In this document: positions 52,024-61,465 of the stretch, piece after piece
How the letters are laid out: each line of letters begins with the position of its first letter
How positions within the stretch are numbered: the stretch's first letter is position 1
Source of the DNA: Oceanospirillum sp048268485
Lineage (GTDB): Bacteria; Pseudomonadota; Gammaproteobacteria; Pseudomonadales; Halomonadaceae
DNA length: 64,000 nt
Assembly: GCA_048268485.1 (NCBI GenBank)
Contig: JBLWVL010000004.1
Location: 62,001-126,000, forward strand
Direction of reading: 5' to 3'
The notes under the pieces: generated by a model
What the model was told of the DNA's origin: nothing
The model's input: the letters and a program-made list of their open reading frames with translations, nothing else
Database searches by the model: none
Translations under genes and position numbers: made by a program

Positions 52024-52281
52024 TTAACCTTTAGACGTCAGACTACCACCCGCAAGTTTAGAGCACATGCCCTTAGGCACCGCAATAAATGCATCGCCTT
52101 GGAAATCAGTTTTAGATGTGCCGGCGCAAGAACTGTTTTTCGTTGCGCAGTCATTGTGACCCGCTTTTGCAACGCCGTAACATTTCTCTTTACCTGCCGC
52201 CAGTGCAGGTGTTGCTGTAGCAGCACTCAGTGCAATAATGCCGGACATTACAGAAGCCATAGCCAGTTTAGATTTTGTCAT
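52024..52281 (-). CDS. bufA1: DUF2282 bufferin precursor peptide (BufA1 type)
   Basis: 85 residues. Sec signal (MTKSKLAMASVMSGIIALSA, cleavage after TPALA about residue 28), then a short mature peptide with four Cys: 34 (EKCYG), 45 (NDCAT), 52 (SSCAG) and 73 (GMCSK). This is the DUF2282 pattern, and the adjacent DUF692/DUF2063/DoxX genes identify a bufferin system. In characterised members, Cys are modified and the peptide is exported and sequesters copper. GAGGTAAC SD. First gene of the operon. Confidence 0.9.
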   Translation of the reverse strand: MTKSKLAMASVMSGIIALSAATATPALAAGKEKCYGVAKAGHNDCATKNSSCAGTSKTDFQGDAFIAVPKGMCSKLAGGSLTSKG

Positions 52282-52399
52282 CGTTGTTACCTCAGGTTGT
52301 ATACACCGAAAAAGGTTTTATTAAGCGTATTTTTATCTTGATTTTTTAAGTTCGTTTTAACGTACTCAATAATACTTACGCAGCATCAGTTCAGGTGGA

Positions 52400-52415
52400 T
52401 GCAAAAAATTTTGCA
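52400..52415. promoter_or_regulatory. Inverted repeat upstream of bufA1
   Basis: TGCAAAA and TTTTGCA arms separated by 2 nt, in the interval between bufA1 and the divergent chemoreceptor, about 120 nt from the bufA1 start. It may be an operator; no known regulator consensus was matched. The rest of the interval 52282-52728 is AT-rich and shows no gene. Confidence 0.25.
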
Positions 52416-52728
52416 CAATTATTTCAACCGATAGAGCAGAGTTCAGCCCATGACGGATTCTTTCAGTATGGCCCATAATCAGTCAGGGCAACGAGCTTTT
52501 GGAAGAAAACATATTATTTAGATGCATATGATCTGCTTGTGTGATTGACTGCATCTGTCAAAGTTTTTTTTTCGTATGGTGTACATTGAATAAAGCACTT
52601 AGTAATGAGTCTTTGTGCACTTGGCAAAACTGAGGCTTAGCTTTAATCAGACAAAAATAATGCCTTCAGATACTTCACTATCACACTATGCCCACTGTGA
52701 TCTTAATTTAATGTTTAAAGGATGCCCT

Positions 52729-54675
52729 ATGTTCACTCAGCTTCGGTTAGCCCAGCAGCTTGCTATTGGTTTTGGTGTGCTGATTTTGTTCAGTGTCGTC
52801 TTAACTCTGTTTTCCTATAAAGGCTTAAGTGACAGCTCGCATGGGGTTCAACAGTATCGTGGTTTTGTAGCCGACACCAATATCGCCAGCCACCTGCAAA
52901 GCAGCATGCTGATGCAAGGTGCAGATGTGCAAAGTTACCTGATACATCAGGAACAGGGCACACTGGAGCATTATCAGAAACAGGAAAAAGAAGTTGCTGA
53001 GCTTATTCTCATGGCAAAATCTCAGTTCAAAGATCCTAAAAGGCTGGAGCTGATTAAAGCTATCGAAGTACAGGTTTCGCAGTTTCAGCAAGCTTTTGAT
53101 CAGGTTAAGGCTCAAATAGGAAAGGTGGATAACATCACAGAGCAGCAGCTATACCCGGCAGGCTTTGAGATTCGTAAGACAATGACAACCCTGATCGAAA
53201 ACGCTTACCTGAGCGGTGTCGGCGATACTATTTTTTACGCCGCCAGCGTGCAGGAACACTTGCTGCTTGGGCGCCTTTACACCAATCGTTATCTGATTTC
53301 ACGTAACAAGGAACATTACGACAGAGCCGTAAAAGAGCTTAATGACATTATGCCCAATGCACTGCAGTTATTAAAAAATGCATTGAACGGCGAAGAAAGC
53401 GAACTCATTGCACACTTTGAAAAAAATCATCAGGCATTTCTAACTTCTCTTGAAGAGGTTTATCACTCAGCTAGCCAGATATCTCAAATTACTCAGAAAA
53501 CCATTATTCCCCTCTCTGTAGACATCACAGTAAAAACCGACCAGATTAAGCAGGATATATTAAAAGACCAGGAGCAGGTCGGCCCAAAACTACAGCAGGA
53601 TATTGAAAACCTGACCGACCTGATTTTGTTTGTCTCAGCGATTGTTGTTATCGCAGGCATTGTATTTACAGTTGTCATGTTAAGGGTGATCAAACAGCCT
53701 ATCGGTGGTGAACCAAGAGATATTGCGGCGATCACCCGCCAGATTGCCTCCGGCGACCTGAAGGTTAAGCACCAGGAAAACAGTACCGGCATTCTTCAGT
53801 CTGTTAGCCATATGGCAGAGCAGCTCAGAACCATCATTGCATCAATCACCCATACCGGTAACCAGTTGCAGGATACGGCACAATCAGCATCTGCGGTTGC
53901 TCAGCAGACTCATGCTGTTGTCAATGAACAGCAAAGCCGTATTGAACAGATCGCAGCGGCCGCTACAGAAATGGCGGCCAGTATCCATGATGTCGTTAAC
54001 CACTCAGAGTCTTCGGCTCAGGCCGCATCAACAGGCATGGATTACGCCGCCCAGGGTAAAGAAACGGTACAAAGAACTCTGGAAGCCATTAATGATCTTG
54101 CTGAAAATGTTGAAAAATCTGTCGAAATCATACAATCCCTTGAGGCCAGCAGTACTAATATCGGCTCCGTGACAGAGGTTATTCAGACAATCTCTGAGCA
54201 AACTAACCTACTGGCTTTGAATGCTGCAATCGAAGCAGCCAGAGCTGGGGAATCGGGCAGAGGGTTTGCTGTCGTTGCCGATGAAGTCAGGAACCTGGCT
54301 CAACGGAGCCAGGACTCAGCTCAGACCATTCAGGATATGATTAACCAGCTACAGTCTGATATCAATCATGCTGTTGAGGCTATGCTCACCAGTCGTGATA
54401 AGGCGCTAAACACAGTAGAGCAGTCTGAGAAAACCGGAGCAGCCCTGGATACGATTGTTGAAAGTATCCGGCAAATCAATGAAATGAATACTCAGGTTGT
54501 GACCGCCGTTAGCCAACAGTCTTCTGTTGCTGAAGAGATCAGTCTCAATATTACAGCGGTCACCCAACTATCCGATCAAACCGTTGAAGGGGCGCTACAA
54601 ACAGCTGACGCCAGTAGTGAGCTCTCAAAAATATCGAAAGAACTGGCCAAAACTGTTGATCACTTCAAGCTCTAA
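52729..54675 (+). CDS. Methyl-accepting chemotaxis protein with large helical sensor
   Basis: 648 residues. Start at ATG 52729 (AAAGGA upstream), so TM1 begins near residue 10 (LAIGFGVLILFSVVLTLF). A 260-residue helical periplasmic domain follows, the size of an HBM (helical bimodular) sensor. TM2 is near 305-328, HAMP has QPIGGEPRDIAAITRQIASG, and the signalling tip is EQTNLLALNAAIEAARAGES. HBM receptors known from pseudomonads sense organic acids; the ligand here is unknown. The frame is open upstream but not conserved. Confidence 0.9.
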   Translation: MFTQLRLAQQLAIGFGVLILFSVVLTLFSYKGLSDSSHGVQQYRGFVADTNIASHLQSSMLMQGADVQSYLIHQEQGTLEHYQKQEKEVAELILMAKSQFKDPKRLELIKAIEVQVSQFQQAFDQVKAQIGKVDNITEQQLYPAGFEIRKTMTTLIENAYLSGVGDTIFYAASVQEHLLLGRLYTNRYLISRNKEHYDRAVKELNDIMPNALQLLKNALNGEESELIAHFEKNHQAFLTSLEEVYHSASQISQITQKTIIPLSVDITVKTDQIKQDILKDQEQVGPKLQQDIENLTDLILFVSAIVVIAGIVFTVVMLRVIKQPIGGEPRDIAAITRQIASGDLKVKHQENSTGILQSVSHMAEQLRTIIASITHTGNQLQDTAQSASAVAQQTHAVVNEQQSRIEQIAAAATEMAASIHDVVNHSESSAQAASTGMDYAAQGKETVQRTLEAINDLAENVEKSVEIIQSLEASSTNIGSVTEVIQTISEQTNLLALNAAIEAARAGESGRGFAVVADEVRNLAQRSQDSAQTIQDMINQLQSDINHAVEAMLTSRDKALNTVEQSEKTGAALDTIVESIRQINEMNTQVVTAVSQQSSVAEEISLNITAVTQLSDQTVEGALQTADASSELSKISKELAKTVDHFKL

Positions 54676-54723
54676 ACGGGAATAAATTGATCGCAGAACA
54701 CCTGCGACCAATACCTAAAACGC

Positions 54724-54751
54724 AAAAAAGGCAGCCGAAGCTGCCTTTTTT
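54724..54751. terminator. Bidirectional terminator between chemoreceptor and purL
   Basis: Perfect 12-bp stem AAAAAAGGCAGC/GCTGCCTTTTTT with CGAA loop, serving the convergent chemoreceptor and purL. Confidence 0.92.
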
Positions 54752-54779
54752 GTACCTTTCAGATAAGACTCTTATCCGA

Positions 54780-57700
54780 TCAGTTTGCCCATACTCGTGC
54801 ATTACGGAACATACGCATCCAGGCACCATCCTCACTCCAGTCATCAGGAGCCCAGGAGTTAGTCACGGCACGGTAAACCCGTTCCGGGTGCGGCATCATG
54901 ATGGTGACACGACCGTCGGTGGTGGTCACACCGGTAACACCCGCCGGTGAACCGTTCGGGTTCGCCGGATAGGTTTCGGTCACTTTGCCATAATTATCCA
55001 CATAGCGTAGCGCCAGATTGCCGCTTTCCAACAGTGCATTCAGGTGAGCTTCACTGGCGAACTCAGCATGGCCTTCACCATGAGCCACAGCAATCGGCAT
55101 ACGGGAACCCGCCATACCCTGCAGGAAGACAGACGGGCTATCCTGTACTTCAACCATGCAAACACGGGCCTCAAACTGCTCAGACTGATTGCGTACAAAG
55201 TGCGGCCAGTGCTCGGCACCCGGGATCAGTTCGTGCAGGTTAGACAGCATCTGACAGCCGTTACATACGCCCAGCGCGAAGGTATCTTCACGGTGGAAGA
55301 AGTTCTTGAACTGCTCACGGGCAGTGGTGTTGAACAGAATACTCTTCGCCCAACCTTCACCGGCACCCAGGACATCACCATAGGAGAAACCGCCACAGGC
55401 TACCAGGCCGCGGAACTGATCCAGTGTCACACGACCTTCCAGAATGTCGCTCATGTGCACATCAACGGCTGCGAAACCAGCACGATCAAAGGCGGCTGCC
55501 ATTTCGATCTGACCGTTAACACCCTGCTCACGCACGATGGCCACTTTCGGACGGTTGCCGGAAGCGATCAGAGGTGCAGCAACATCTTCATTCACGTTGT
55601 AAGTCAGCTCAGCGTGCAAACCTGGATTAGTGGAGTCCAGCAGGCCTTCAAACTCTTCCAGTGCGCAGTCTGCGTTATCACGCAGCGCCTGAATTCGGTA
55701 GCTGGTTTCGCTCCACTTACGCTGATAGTTCACACGGGCATTTTCCAGAACTGCTTCGCCGTCATAGGTGAAACGTACCCAGTCTTCGTCGTTCAGCTCG
55801 CCGATAACCGCGACGCAGTCCCCCAGGCCCGCTGCCTGGAACTGAGCCAGCACTTCTTCGGAATCATCACGGGAGATCTGAATTACTGCACCCAGTTCTT
55901 CGTTGAACAGAGCTGCCAGAACATCCTGATCCGCATCGCTGTCTGCGATCAGATCCAGTTTGATGTTCAGACCGGTATGACCGGCAAAAGACATCTCAGC
56001 CAGCGTTGCGAACAGACCACCATCAGAGCGATCATGGTAAGCCAGTAGCTTGCCATCCTGATTCAGGCCCTGAATCACAGCGAACATCGCTTTCAGGTCT
56101 TCCGCATCATCCAGATCAGGTGCTTCGTTACCCACCTGATTGAACACCTGCGCCAGCGCAGAACCACCCAGACGGTTCTGACCACGACCCAGATCGATCA
56201 GCAGCAGATCAGTGGCGCCTTTGTCGGTACGCAGTTCAGGGGTCAGGGTCTTACGCGCATCGCCAACAGGGGCAAAACCGGTAATCACCAGAGACAGTGG
56301 CGACGTTACCGCTTTCTCTTCACCGTTATCGTCCCAAACGGTACGCATGGACATGGAGTCCTTACCCACAGGAATCGCGATATCCAGCTCAGGAGCCAGC
56401 TCCATACCCACCGCTTTTACGGTGTCGAACAGCGCCTGATTTTCGCCGTTGTGGCTGGCTGCCGACATCCAGTTAGCCGACAGTTTGATGTCGCCCATCT
56501 TGTTGATCTGAGCCGCCGCCAGATTGGTGATGGTTTCACCCACCGCCATACGACCGGAAGCAGCAGGATTGATCAGCGCCAGCGGGGTACGTTCGCCCAT
56601 CGCCATCGCTTCACCTGTGGTGGAGTCCTGAGTGGTGGTGGTTACCGCAACATCGGCAACCGGCACCTGCCACGGGCCTACCATCTGATCACGGGCAACC
56701 ATACCGGTAATGGATCGGTCGCCAATGGTGATCAGGAAGTTTTTACTGGCAACCGTCGGCAGCTGCAGAACCCGTTTAGCAGCTTCTTTCAGCTCAACGC
56801 CTTCCAGTTTCAGTTCCGGCAGCTCAGGGTTTACGCGGTTAAATTCACGGTGCATCTTAGGTGGCTTACCGAACAGCACACTCATCGGCAGGTCAACCGG
56901 CTCATTGCTGAACACAGTATCCTGAACCGTCAGGTGCATCTCGGCGGTAGCTTCACCCACGACAGCAAACGGGCAGCGCTCACGGGCACAGATCGCCTCA
57001 AACGCTTCCAGATTCTCAGGAGAAACCGCCATCACATAGCGTTCCTGAGATTCGTTACACCAGATCTCCAGCGGGCTCATGCCCGGCTCGTCGTTCAGTA
57101 CTTTACGCAGATCGAACTGACCACCACGGTCGCCATCTTTAACCAGCTCAGGCAGGGCGTTAGATAAGCCACCTGCGCCAACATCATGGATAAAGCTGAT
57201 TGGGTTCTTGTCTCCCAGCTGCCAGCATTGGTCGATCACTTCCTGGCAGCGACGTTCCATTTCGGGGTTTTCACGCTGTACAGAAGCAAAGTCCAGATCT
57301 TCAGAGCTGGCACCCGTCGCCATAGAAGACGCCGCACCGCCGCCCAGGCCAATCAGCATGGCTGGGCCACCCAGAACGATCAGCTTAGCACCAACTTCAA
57401 TCTCGCCCTTCTCAACATGATCAGCGCGGATATTACCCATACCACCGGCCAGCATGATCGGCTTGTGGTAGCCCCACATCTCGCTGCCGTTCACGCCGGT
57501 CGCTTCCTGCTCGAAGGTACGGAAGTAACCATTCAGGTTAGGGCGACCAAATTCATTGTTAAAGGCTGCACCGCCCAGAGGACCTTCGATCATGATATCC
57601 AGCGCAGACACAATACGCGCAGGCTTTCCATAACCACCTTCCCATGGCTGATTCAGGCCAGGGATATTCAGATTGGATACAGTGAAACCGGTCAGACCTG

Positions 57701-58685
57701 CTTTTGGCTTAGAGCCTCGGCCAGTCGCGCCTTCATCACGGATCTCACCACCGGAGCCGGTAGCTGCACCGGGGAAAGGCGCAATCGCGGTCGGGTGATT
57801 ATGGGTTTCCACCTTCATCAACAGGTGAACCGGCTCGTTGTGTTTGCCGTATTCTTTTGTCTCAGGATTCGGGAAGAAGCGGTTAGCCTCGTGGCCAACA
57901 ATCACAGATGCGTTATCTTTGTAGGCAGACAGCACACCTTCAGGGCTTTGCTCGAAGGTATTTTTGATCATGCCGAACAGGGATTTTTCCTGCGCTTCGC
58001 CATCAATTGTCCAGTCAGCATTAAAAATCTTGTGACGGCAGTGCTCGGAGTTAGCCTGAGCAAACATCATCAGCTCGATATCATTAGGATTACGACCCAG
58101 ATCGATGAAACTTTGCACCAGATAATCGATCTCATCATCCGCCAGAGCCAAACCCAGTGACTGGTTAGCCTCTTCCAGTGCCGGACGGCCACGACCCAAA
58201 ATGTCTACAGAGGTCATCGGCCGGGGTTGCTCGTGACTGAACAGTAAGGACGCCTGATCAAGATCCGTCAGTACGGCCTGAGTCATGCGGTCATGCAGCA
58301 GATCTTTGATCACAGCCAGATCGGTTTCCGAAGCGCTTGGCAACTCGACATAATAGGCGATACCACGCTCAATACGACTGATAGTATTCAAACCACAGTT
58401 ATGAGCGATATCGGTCGCCTTGGAAGACCAGGGAGAAATGGTTCCCGGACGGGGCACCACCAGAAACAGGGTGCCGGAGGACTCCAGCAGATCAGACTTG
58501 GGCCCATAGCGCAGAATGCGGTCCAAAACCGTTTGCTGCTCGGTTGTCAGGTCTGCGGTCAGCTCTGCAAAATGCATGAACTCGGCGTGTACATTCTGAA
58601 CCGCTGGCACTGCCTCTTGAAGGGCAGACAGCAGCTTCTGGGTTCGGAAGGCAGATAGGGCGGGCGCTCCACGCAATTTAAGCAT
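54780..58685 (-). CDS. purL: Phosphoribosylformylglycinamidine synthase (large type)
   Basis: Fourth step of purine synthesis: FGAR + Gln + ATP to FGAM. 1301 residues, the single-chain proteobacterial form. PurS-like N-terminus, then two AIR-synthetase-type halves (ETHNHPTAIAPFPGAATGSG; DSMSMRT, YHDRSDGG) and a C-terminal class I glutaminase with nucleophile Cys near residue 1140 (LGVCNGCQML) and PHPERVYR. Divergent from mltF, as in E. coli and Pseudomonas. Confidence 0.98.
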   Translation of the reverse strand: MLKLRGAPALSAFRTQKLLSALQEAVPAVQNVHAEFMHFAELTADLTTEQQTVLDRILRYGPKSDLLESSGTLFLVVPRPGTISPWSSKATDIAHNCGLNTISRIERGIAYYVELPSASETDLAVIKDLLHDRMTQAVLTDLDQASLLFSHEQPRPMTSVDILGRGRPALEEANQSLGLALADDEIDYLVQSFIDLGRNPNDIELMMFAQANSEHCRHKIFNADWTIDGEAQEKSLFGMIKNTFEQSPEGVLSAYKDNASVIVGHEANRFFPNPETKEYGKHNEPVHLLMKVETHNHPTAIAPFPGAATGSGGEIRDEGATGRGSKPKAGLTGFTVSNLNIPGLNQPWEGGYGKPARIVSALDIMIEGPLGGAAFNNEFGRPNLNGYFRTFEQEATGVNGSEMWGYHKPIMLAGGMGNIRADHVEKGEIEVGAKLIVLGGPAMLIGLGGGAASSMATGASSEDLDFASVQRENPEMERRCQEVIDQCWQLGDKNPISFIHDVGAGGLSNALPELVKDGDRGGQFDLRKVLNDEPGMSPLEIWCNESQERYVMAVSPENLEAFEAICARERCPFAVVGEATAEMHLTVQDTVFSNEPVDLPMSVLFGKPPKMHREFNRVNPELPELKLEGVELKEAAKRVLQLPTVASKNFLITIGDRSITGMVARDQMVGPWQVPVADVAVTTTTQDSTTGEAMAMGERTPLALINPAASGRMAVGETITNLAAAQINKMGDIKLSANWMSAASHNGENQALFDTVKAVGMELAPELDIAIPVGKDSMSMRTVWDDNGEEKAVTSPLSLVITGFAPVGDARKTLTPELRTDKGATDLLLIDLGRGQNRLGGSALAQVFNQVGNEAPDLDDAEDLKAMFAVIQGLNQDGKLLAYHDRSDGGLFATLAEMSFAGHTGLNIKLDLIADSDADQDVLAALFNEELGAVIQISRDDSEEVLAQFQAAGLGDCVAVIGELNDEDWVRFTYDGEAVLENARVNYQRKWSETSYRIQALRDNADCALEEFEGLLDSTNPGLHAELTYNVNEDVAAPLIASGNRPKVAIVREQGVNGQIEMAAAFDRAGFAAVDVHMSDILEGRVTLDQFRGLVACGGFSYGDVLGAGEGWAKSILFNTTAREQFKNFFHREDTFALGVCNGCQMLSNLHELIPGAEHWPHFVRNQSEQFEARVCMVEVQDSPSVFLQGMAGSRMPIAVAHGEGHAEFASEAHLNALLESGNLALRYVDNYGKVTETYPANPNGSPAGVTGVTTTDGRVTIMMPHPERVYRAVTNSWAPDDWSEDGAWMRMFRNARVWAN

Positions 58686-58996
58686 GACGAAAAGAAGCCT
58701 CTTTAAAAAAATCGGAAACCGGAACTTGTTCTACTATTTAAAAGCAAACGAAAAACAAGGATACAGTTCATTTGCTTTGTTAAATGGCAGAAATGATGAG
58801 GGTGCCAATAATACTGCAAACCCTGTGTTTAAAGCCAATCTGAAGATGACTTTCTTGCTATATCATTTAGCAGAGTGTCATTTTAAGCAAAAAAAATGCG
58901 ACAATAGGGTTCTGTTTATTTTTCCATCGGCGAAACAGCCCGTATTACAACGGTTATTGAGTTCGCTCTATACTACAGCAACGTCTGGTGAACACT
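58686..58996. other. Divergent promoter region of purL and mltF
   Basis: 311 nt, AT-rich, with no supportable gene. It must hold both promoters. A half-match to a PurR box (GCAAACG) occurs near 58746, but the second half-site is absent. Confidence 0.4.
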
Positions 58997-60448
58997 GTGT
59001 TTAAGCAGCCTTTTTTACAATTTACAAAGTTCACAATGGCCGCAGCAACGCTGCTGGCAGCCGTGTCTTTGTCTGGCTGCAACCAACCCACCGTTCTGGA
59101 AGAAGTCAAACAAAATGGCACGCTGAAAATTCTGACCCGGAATACCCCAACGACCTACTATGAAGGGTCCGATGGCCCCACTGGTTTCGAGTATGAACTG
59201 GCAAGCCTGTTTGCGGACCATCTCGGAGTAAAGCTCGAAATCGATAGCAACCATGACATTAAGGGTATTTATCAGTCTCTGGAAGAGGGAGACGCTCATT
59301 TGGCTGCGGCAGGGCTTGAAGTCAATCTGGATCGTATCGGCGACTTCTACTACAGCCAGGGCTATATGGATGTGCAGCCGGTTGTGATCTATAACCGGAA
59401 AGAGTCCAGGCCCAAAACAATAGAAGACTTAGTGGGTAAACAAACTGCCGTCATTGCCGGCACAAACAACGCCCTCCTGCTCCGAAGCCTGCAACAGAAA
59501 CAGCCAAAACTTAGTTGGAAAGAAACCAGCGACCTGGAAGCCACGGATCTTATCCGTATGGTACACGAGCAGGAACTGGACTTTGCTGTCATCAACTCGA
59601 ACGAGCTGGGAATTAACAAAGCTTATTACTCCAGGGTAAAAGAAGCCTTTGTACTGAACGAGACTCATAAGCTCGCATGGGCGATGCCAAAACGCAGAGA
59701 TAATACCCTATACAATGCTGCCCGGGACTTCTTCTCCCAGATAGAGAGTGATGGCACCCTCTCTCAAATTCGCGACCGCTATTATGGGCATAAAGAGGAG
59801 CTGAACTATGTTGGCGTCCAGCTGTTCCTGCGTCATATCCGAGGACGCCTGCCTAAGTATGAAAAGCACTTCAGGCAAGCGGCTGAAAAATACAACCTCG
59901 ACTGGCGCTTACTGGCCGCCACAGGTTACCAGGAATCCCATTGGCTGCCTCGGGCCAAGTCACCAACGGGAGTTCGGGGACTAATGATGCTAACCCTGAA
60001 TACAGCCAGTGATATGGGTGTAACAAACAGGCTGGATGCAAAACAAAGTATTTATGGGGGAGCCCGTTATCTTTCCAAACTGATTCGCCGTATGCCGGAA
60101 CAAATTCTGGAACCGGATCGCACCTGGATGGCACTTGCTTCCTACAACGTCGGTTATGGTCATTTGGAGGATGCCCGGAAAATCACCGAGCATATGAAGA
60201 AAGATCCCAATAAATGGATCGATGTGCGCGAACACCTGCCACTACTGCAGAAGCGTAACTGGTATCGTTTCACCAAACACGGCTTTGCCCGGGGCGAAGA
60301 GCCGGTACATTATGTTCAGAACATCCGTCAGTACTACGACATTCTGACCTGGTACGACAGCCGCCTACAGCAGGTGGCGCAAAACCAGGCCACAGAAGAA
60401 AGTGTCCAGAAAGCCGTTAACTTCAGTATCGTACCTCCGGTACTCTAG
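58997..60448 (+). CDS. mltF: Membrane-bound lytic murein transglycosylase F
   Basis: 483 residues, lipoprotein with SLSGC lipobox about 28 residues in. Two parts: a periplasmic-binding-protein (SBP_bac_3) domain (about 35-265: LTRNTPTTYYEG, GFEYELASLFADHLG) and a C-terminal lysozyme-like SLT domain with catalytic Glu in ATGYQESHWLPRAKSPTG and LMMLTLNTA, plus ASYNVGYGH. It cleaves peptidoglycan to 1,6-anhydro products, probably ligand-regulated. GTG 58997 is chosen because GGTGA lies 5 nt ahead; GTG 58988 is an alternative. Confidence 0.94.
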   Translation: MFKQPFLQFTKFTMAAATLLAAVSLSGCNQPTVLEEVKQNGTLKILTRNTPTTYYEGSDGPTGFEYELASLFADHLGVKLEIDSNHDIKGIYQSLEEGDAHLAAAGLEVNLDRIGDFYYSQGYMDVQPVVIYNRKESRPKTIEDLVGKQTAVIAGTNNALLLRSLQQKQPKLSWKETSDLEATDLIRMVHEQELDFAVINSNELGINKAYYSRVKEAFVLNETHKLAWAMPKRRDNTLYNAARDFFSQIESDGTLSQIRDRYYGHKEELNYVGVQLFLRHIRGRLPKYEKHFRQAAEKYNLDWRLLAATGYQESHWLPRAKSPTGVRGLMMLTLNTASDMGVTNRLDAKQSIYGGARYLSKLIRRMPEQILEPDRTWMALASYNVGYGHLEDARKITEHMKKDPNKWIDVREHLPLLQKRNWYRFTKHGFARGEEPVHYVQNIRQYYDILTWYDSRLQQVAQNQATEESVQKAVNFSIVPPVL

Positions 60449-60497
60449 CCTCAGTAAAACAGCACATCCTAATATCTGCGACACTTCGCCACTGAGG

Positions 60498-60519
60498 CAT
60501 AGTGCCGCGCGACACTATG
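60498..60519. promoter_or_regulatory. Inverted repeat upstream of mbnP
   Basis: CATAGTG and CACTATG separated by eight nt, 65 nt upstream of the mbnP start. A possible operator of the copper-protein operon; it does not match the CueR or CopY consensus. Confidence 0.25.
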
Positions 60520-60583
60520 TCAAATTCAGTCAAGTCAGTACCTTTATTATGATGGCCTCCCTTACATGGAGGAAGAGAGCATA

Positions 60584-61465
60584 ATGAAAAAACTGATGAT
60601 ATACGGCACCCTAGCCAGCATCGCAACACTCACCGGCTGCCTGGGGAGTGATAACGATAATAATAGCAGTGCAATACAAAAAGATGTCGTCATTCAATTT
60701 GCAGGAGAGGTCAACGGTCAACCTTTTAGCTGTGCAGACACTTACGCCGGCCTGGGAACCAATAACTCTTCAGCCGTATTAACTGATTTTCGTCTGTACT
60801 TAAATAATGTCAGTCTAATTGATGCCGAAGGTAACAGGCATCCTGTCACATTGAAAAATGACGGTGCATGGCAAACTGACGAAGTTGCCCTGTTAGACTT
60901 TGAAACCGGCGATGGCAGCTGCACATCAGGTACACCAGCAACCAATATGGTTGTCAGCGGTACCGTTGATGAGAGCGACTACACAGGCCTTGAGTTCAAC
61001 GTAGGTGTTCCAGGACAGACCAATCACCAGGATTCGACAGCAGCCCCCTCTCCACTCAATATTTCAGGCCTGTTTTGGCGCTGGCAAAGTGGTTATAAGC
61101 ATGCGCGCATGGATCTTAAACTCGATACGCCCTACAACTACACCGATAAGGACGGTGCCACACAAAGCACCCAGTCCTGGTTTCTTCATTTAGGCAGCAC
61201 AGACTGTTCCGGTGATCCGACTCTGGGCGAAACTGTAACCTGTGCCAATCCAAACCGCCCAACAATCACCTTAGACGACTTCAATATTGAAGCCAATAAA
61301 GTGATCGTCGATTACGGCAAACTGATGGCAACCACAGACCTTTCTACCAGCACACCTTACCCATTTGGCTGCATGTCTGGTGCCACCGATGCCGACTGTG
61401 TAGAAGTCTTTAAAAACCTGGGCCTTACAGGTGATCAAACGCTATTTGGTAAAGGGTCTCTTTAA
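60584..61465 (+). CDS. mbnP: MbnP family copper-binding lipoprotein
   Basis: 293 residues. Lipobox TLTGC (Cys about 17) and a beta-rich mature domain of the MbnP / metallo-mystery pair four-Cys family: VVIQFAGEVNGQPFSC, FRLYLNNVSLIDAEG, VSGTVDESDYTGLEFNVGVP, GLFWRWQSGYKHARMDL, FLHLGSTDC and VDYGKLMATTDL. In characterised pairs a Trp is oxidised to kynurenine by MbnH, creating a Cu(I) site. ATG 60584 with GGAAGAG upstream. Overlaps mbnH by one base. Confidence 0.92.
   Translation: MKKLMIYGTLASIATLTGCLGSDNDNNSSAIQKDVVIQFAGEVNGQPFSCADTYAGLGTNNSSAVLTDFRLYLNNVSLIDAEGNRHPVTLKNDGAWQTDEVALLDFETGDGSCTSGTPATNMVVSGTVDESDYTGLEFNVGVPGQTNHQDSTAAPSPLNISGLFWRWQSGYKHARMDLKLDTPYNYTDKDGATQSTQSWFLHLGSTDCSGDPTLGETVTCANPNRPTITLDDFNIEANKVIVDYGKLMATTDLSTSTPYPFGCMSGATDADCVEVFKNLGLTGDQTLFGKGSL

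Noticed and set aside
57186..58160. Long forward open frames antisense to purL (also 55044-56048 and 56451-57167)
   Set aside because: They lie wholly within purL, whose protein is conserved throughout; low-complexity translations without recognisable domains.
58740..58760. PurR operator upstream of purL
   Set aside because: Only one half-site (GCAAACG) is present; the second arm does not match.
58684..59004. 106-residue forward frame in the purL-mltF interval
   Set aside because: It overlaps the starts of both flanking genes and covers the expected promoters; composition is not protein-like.
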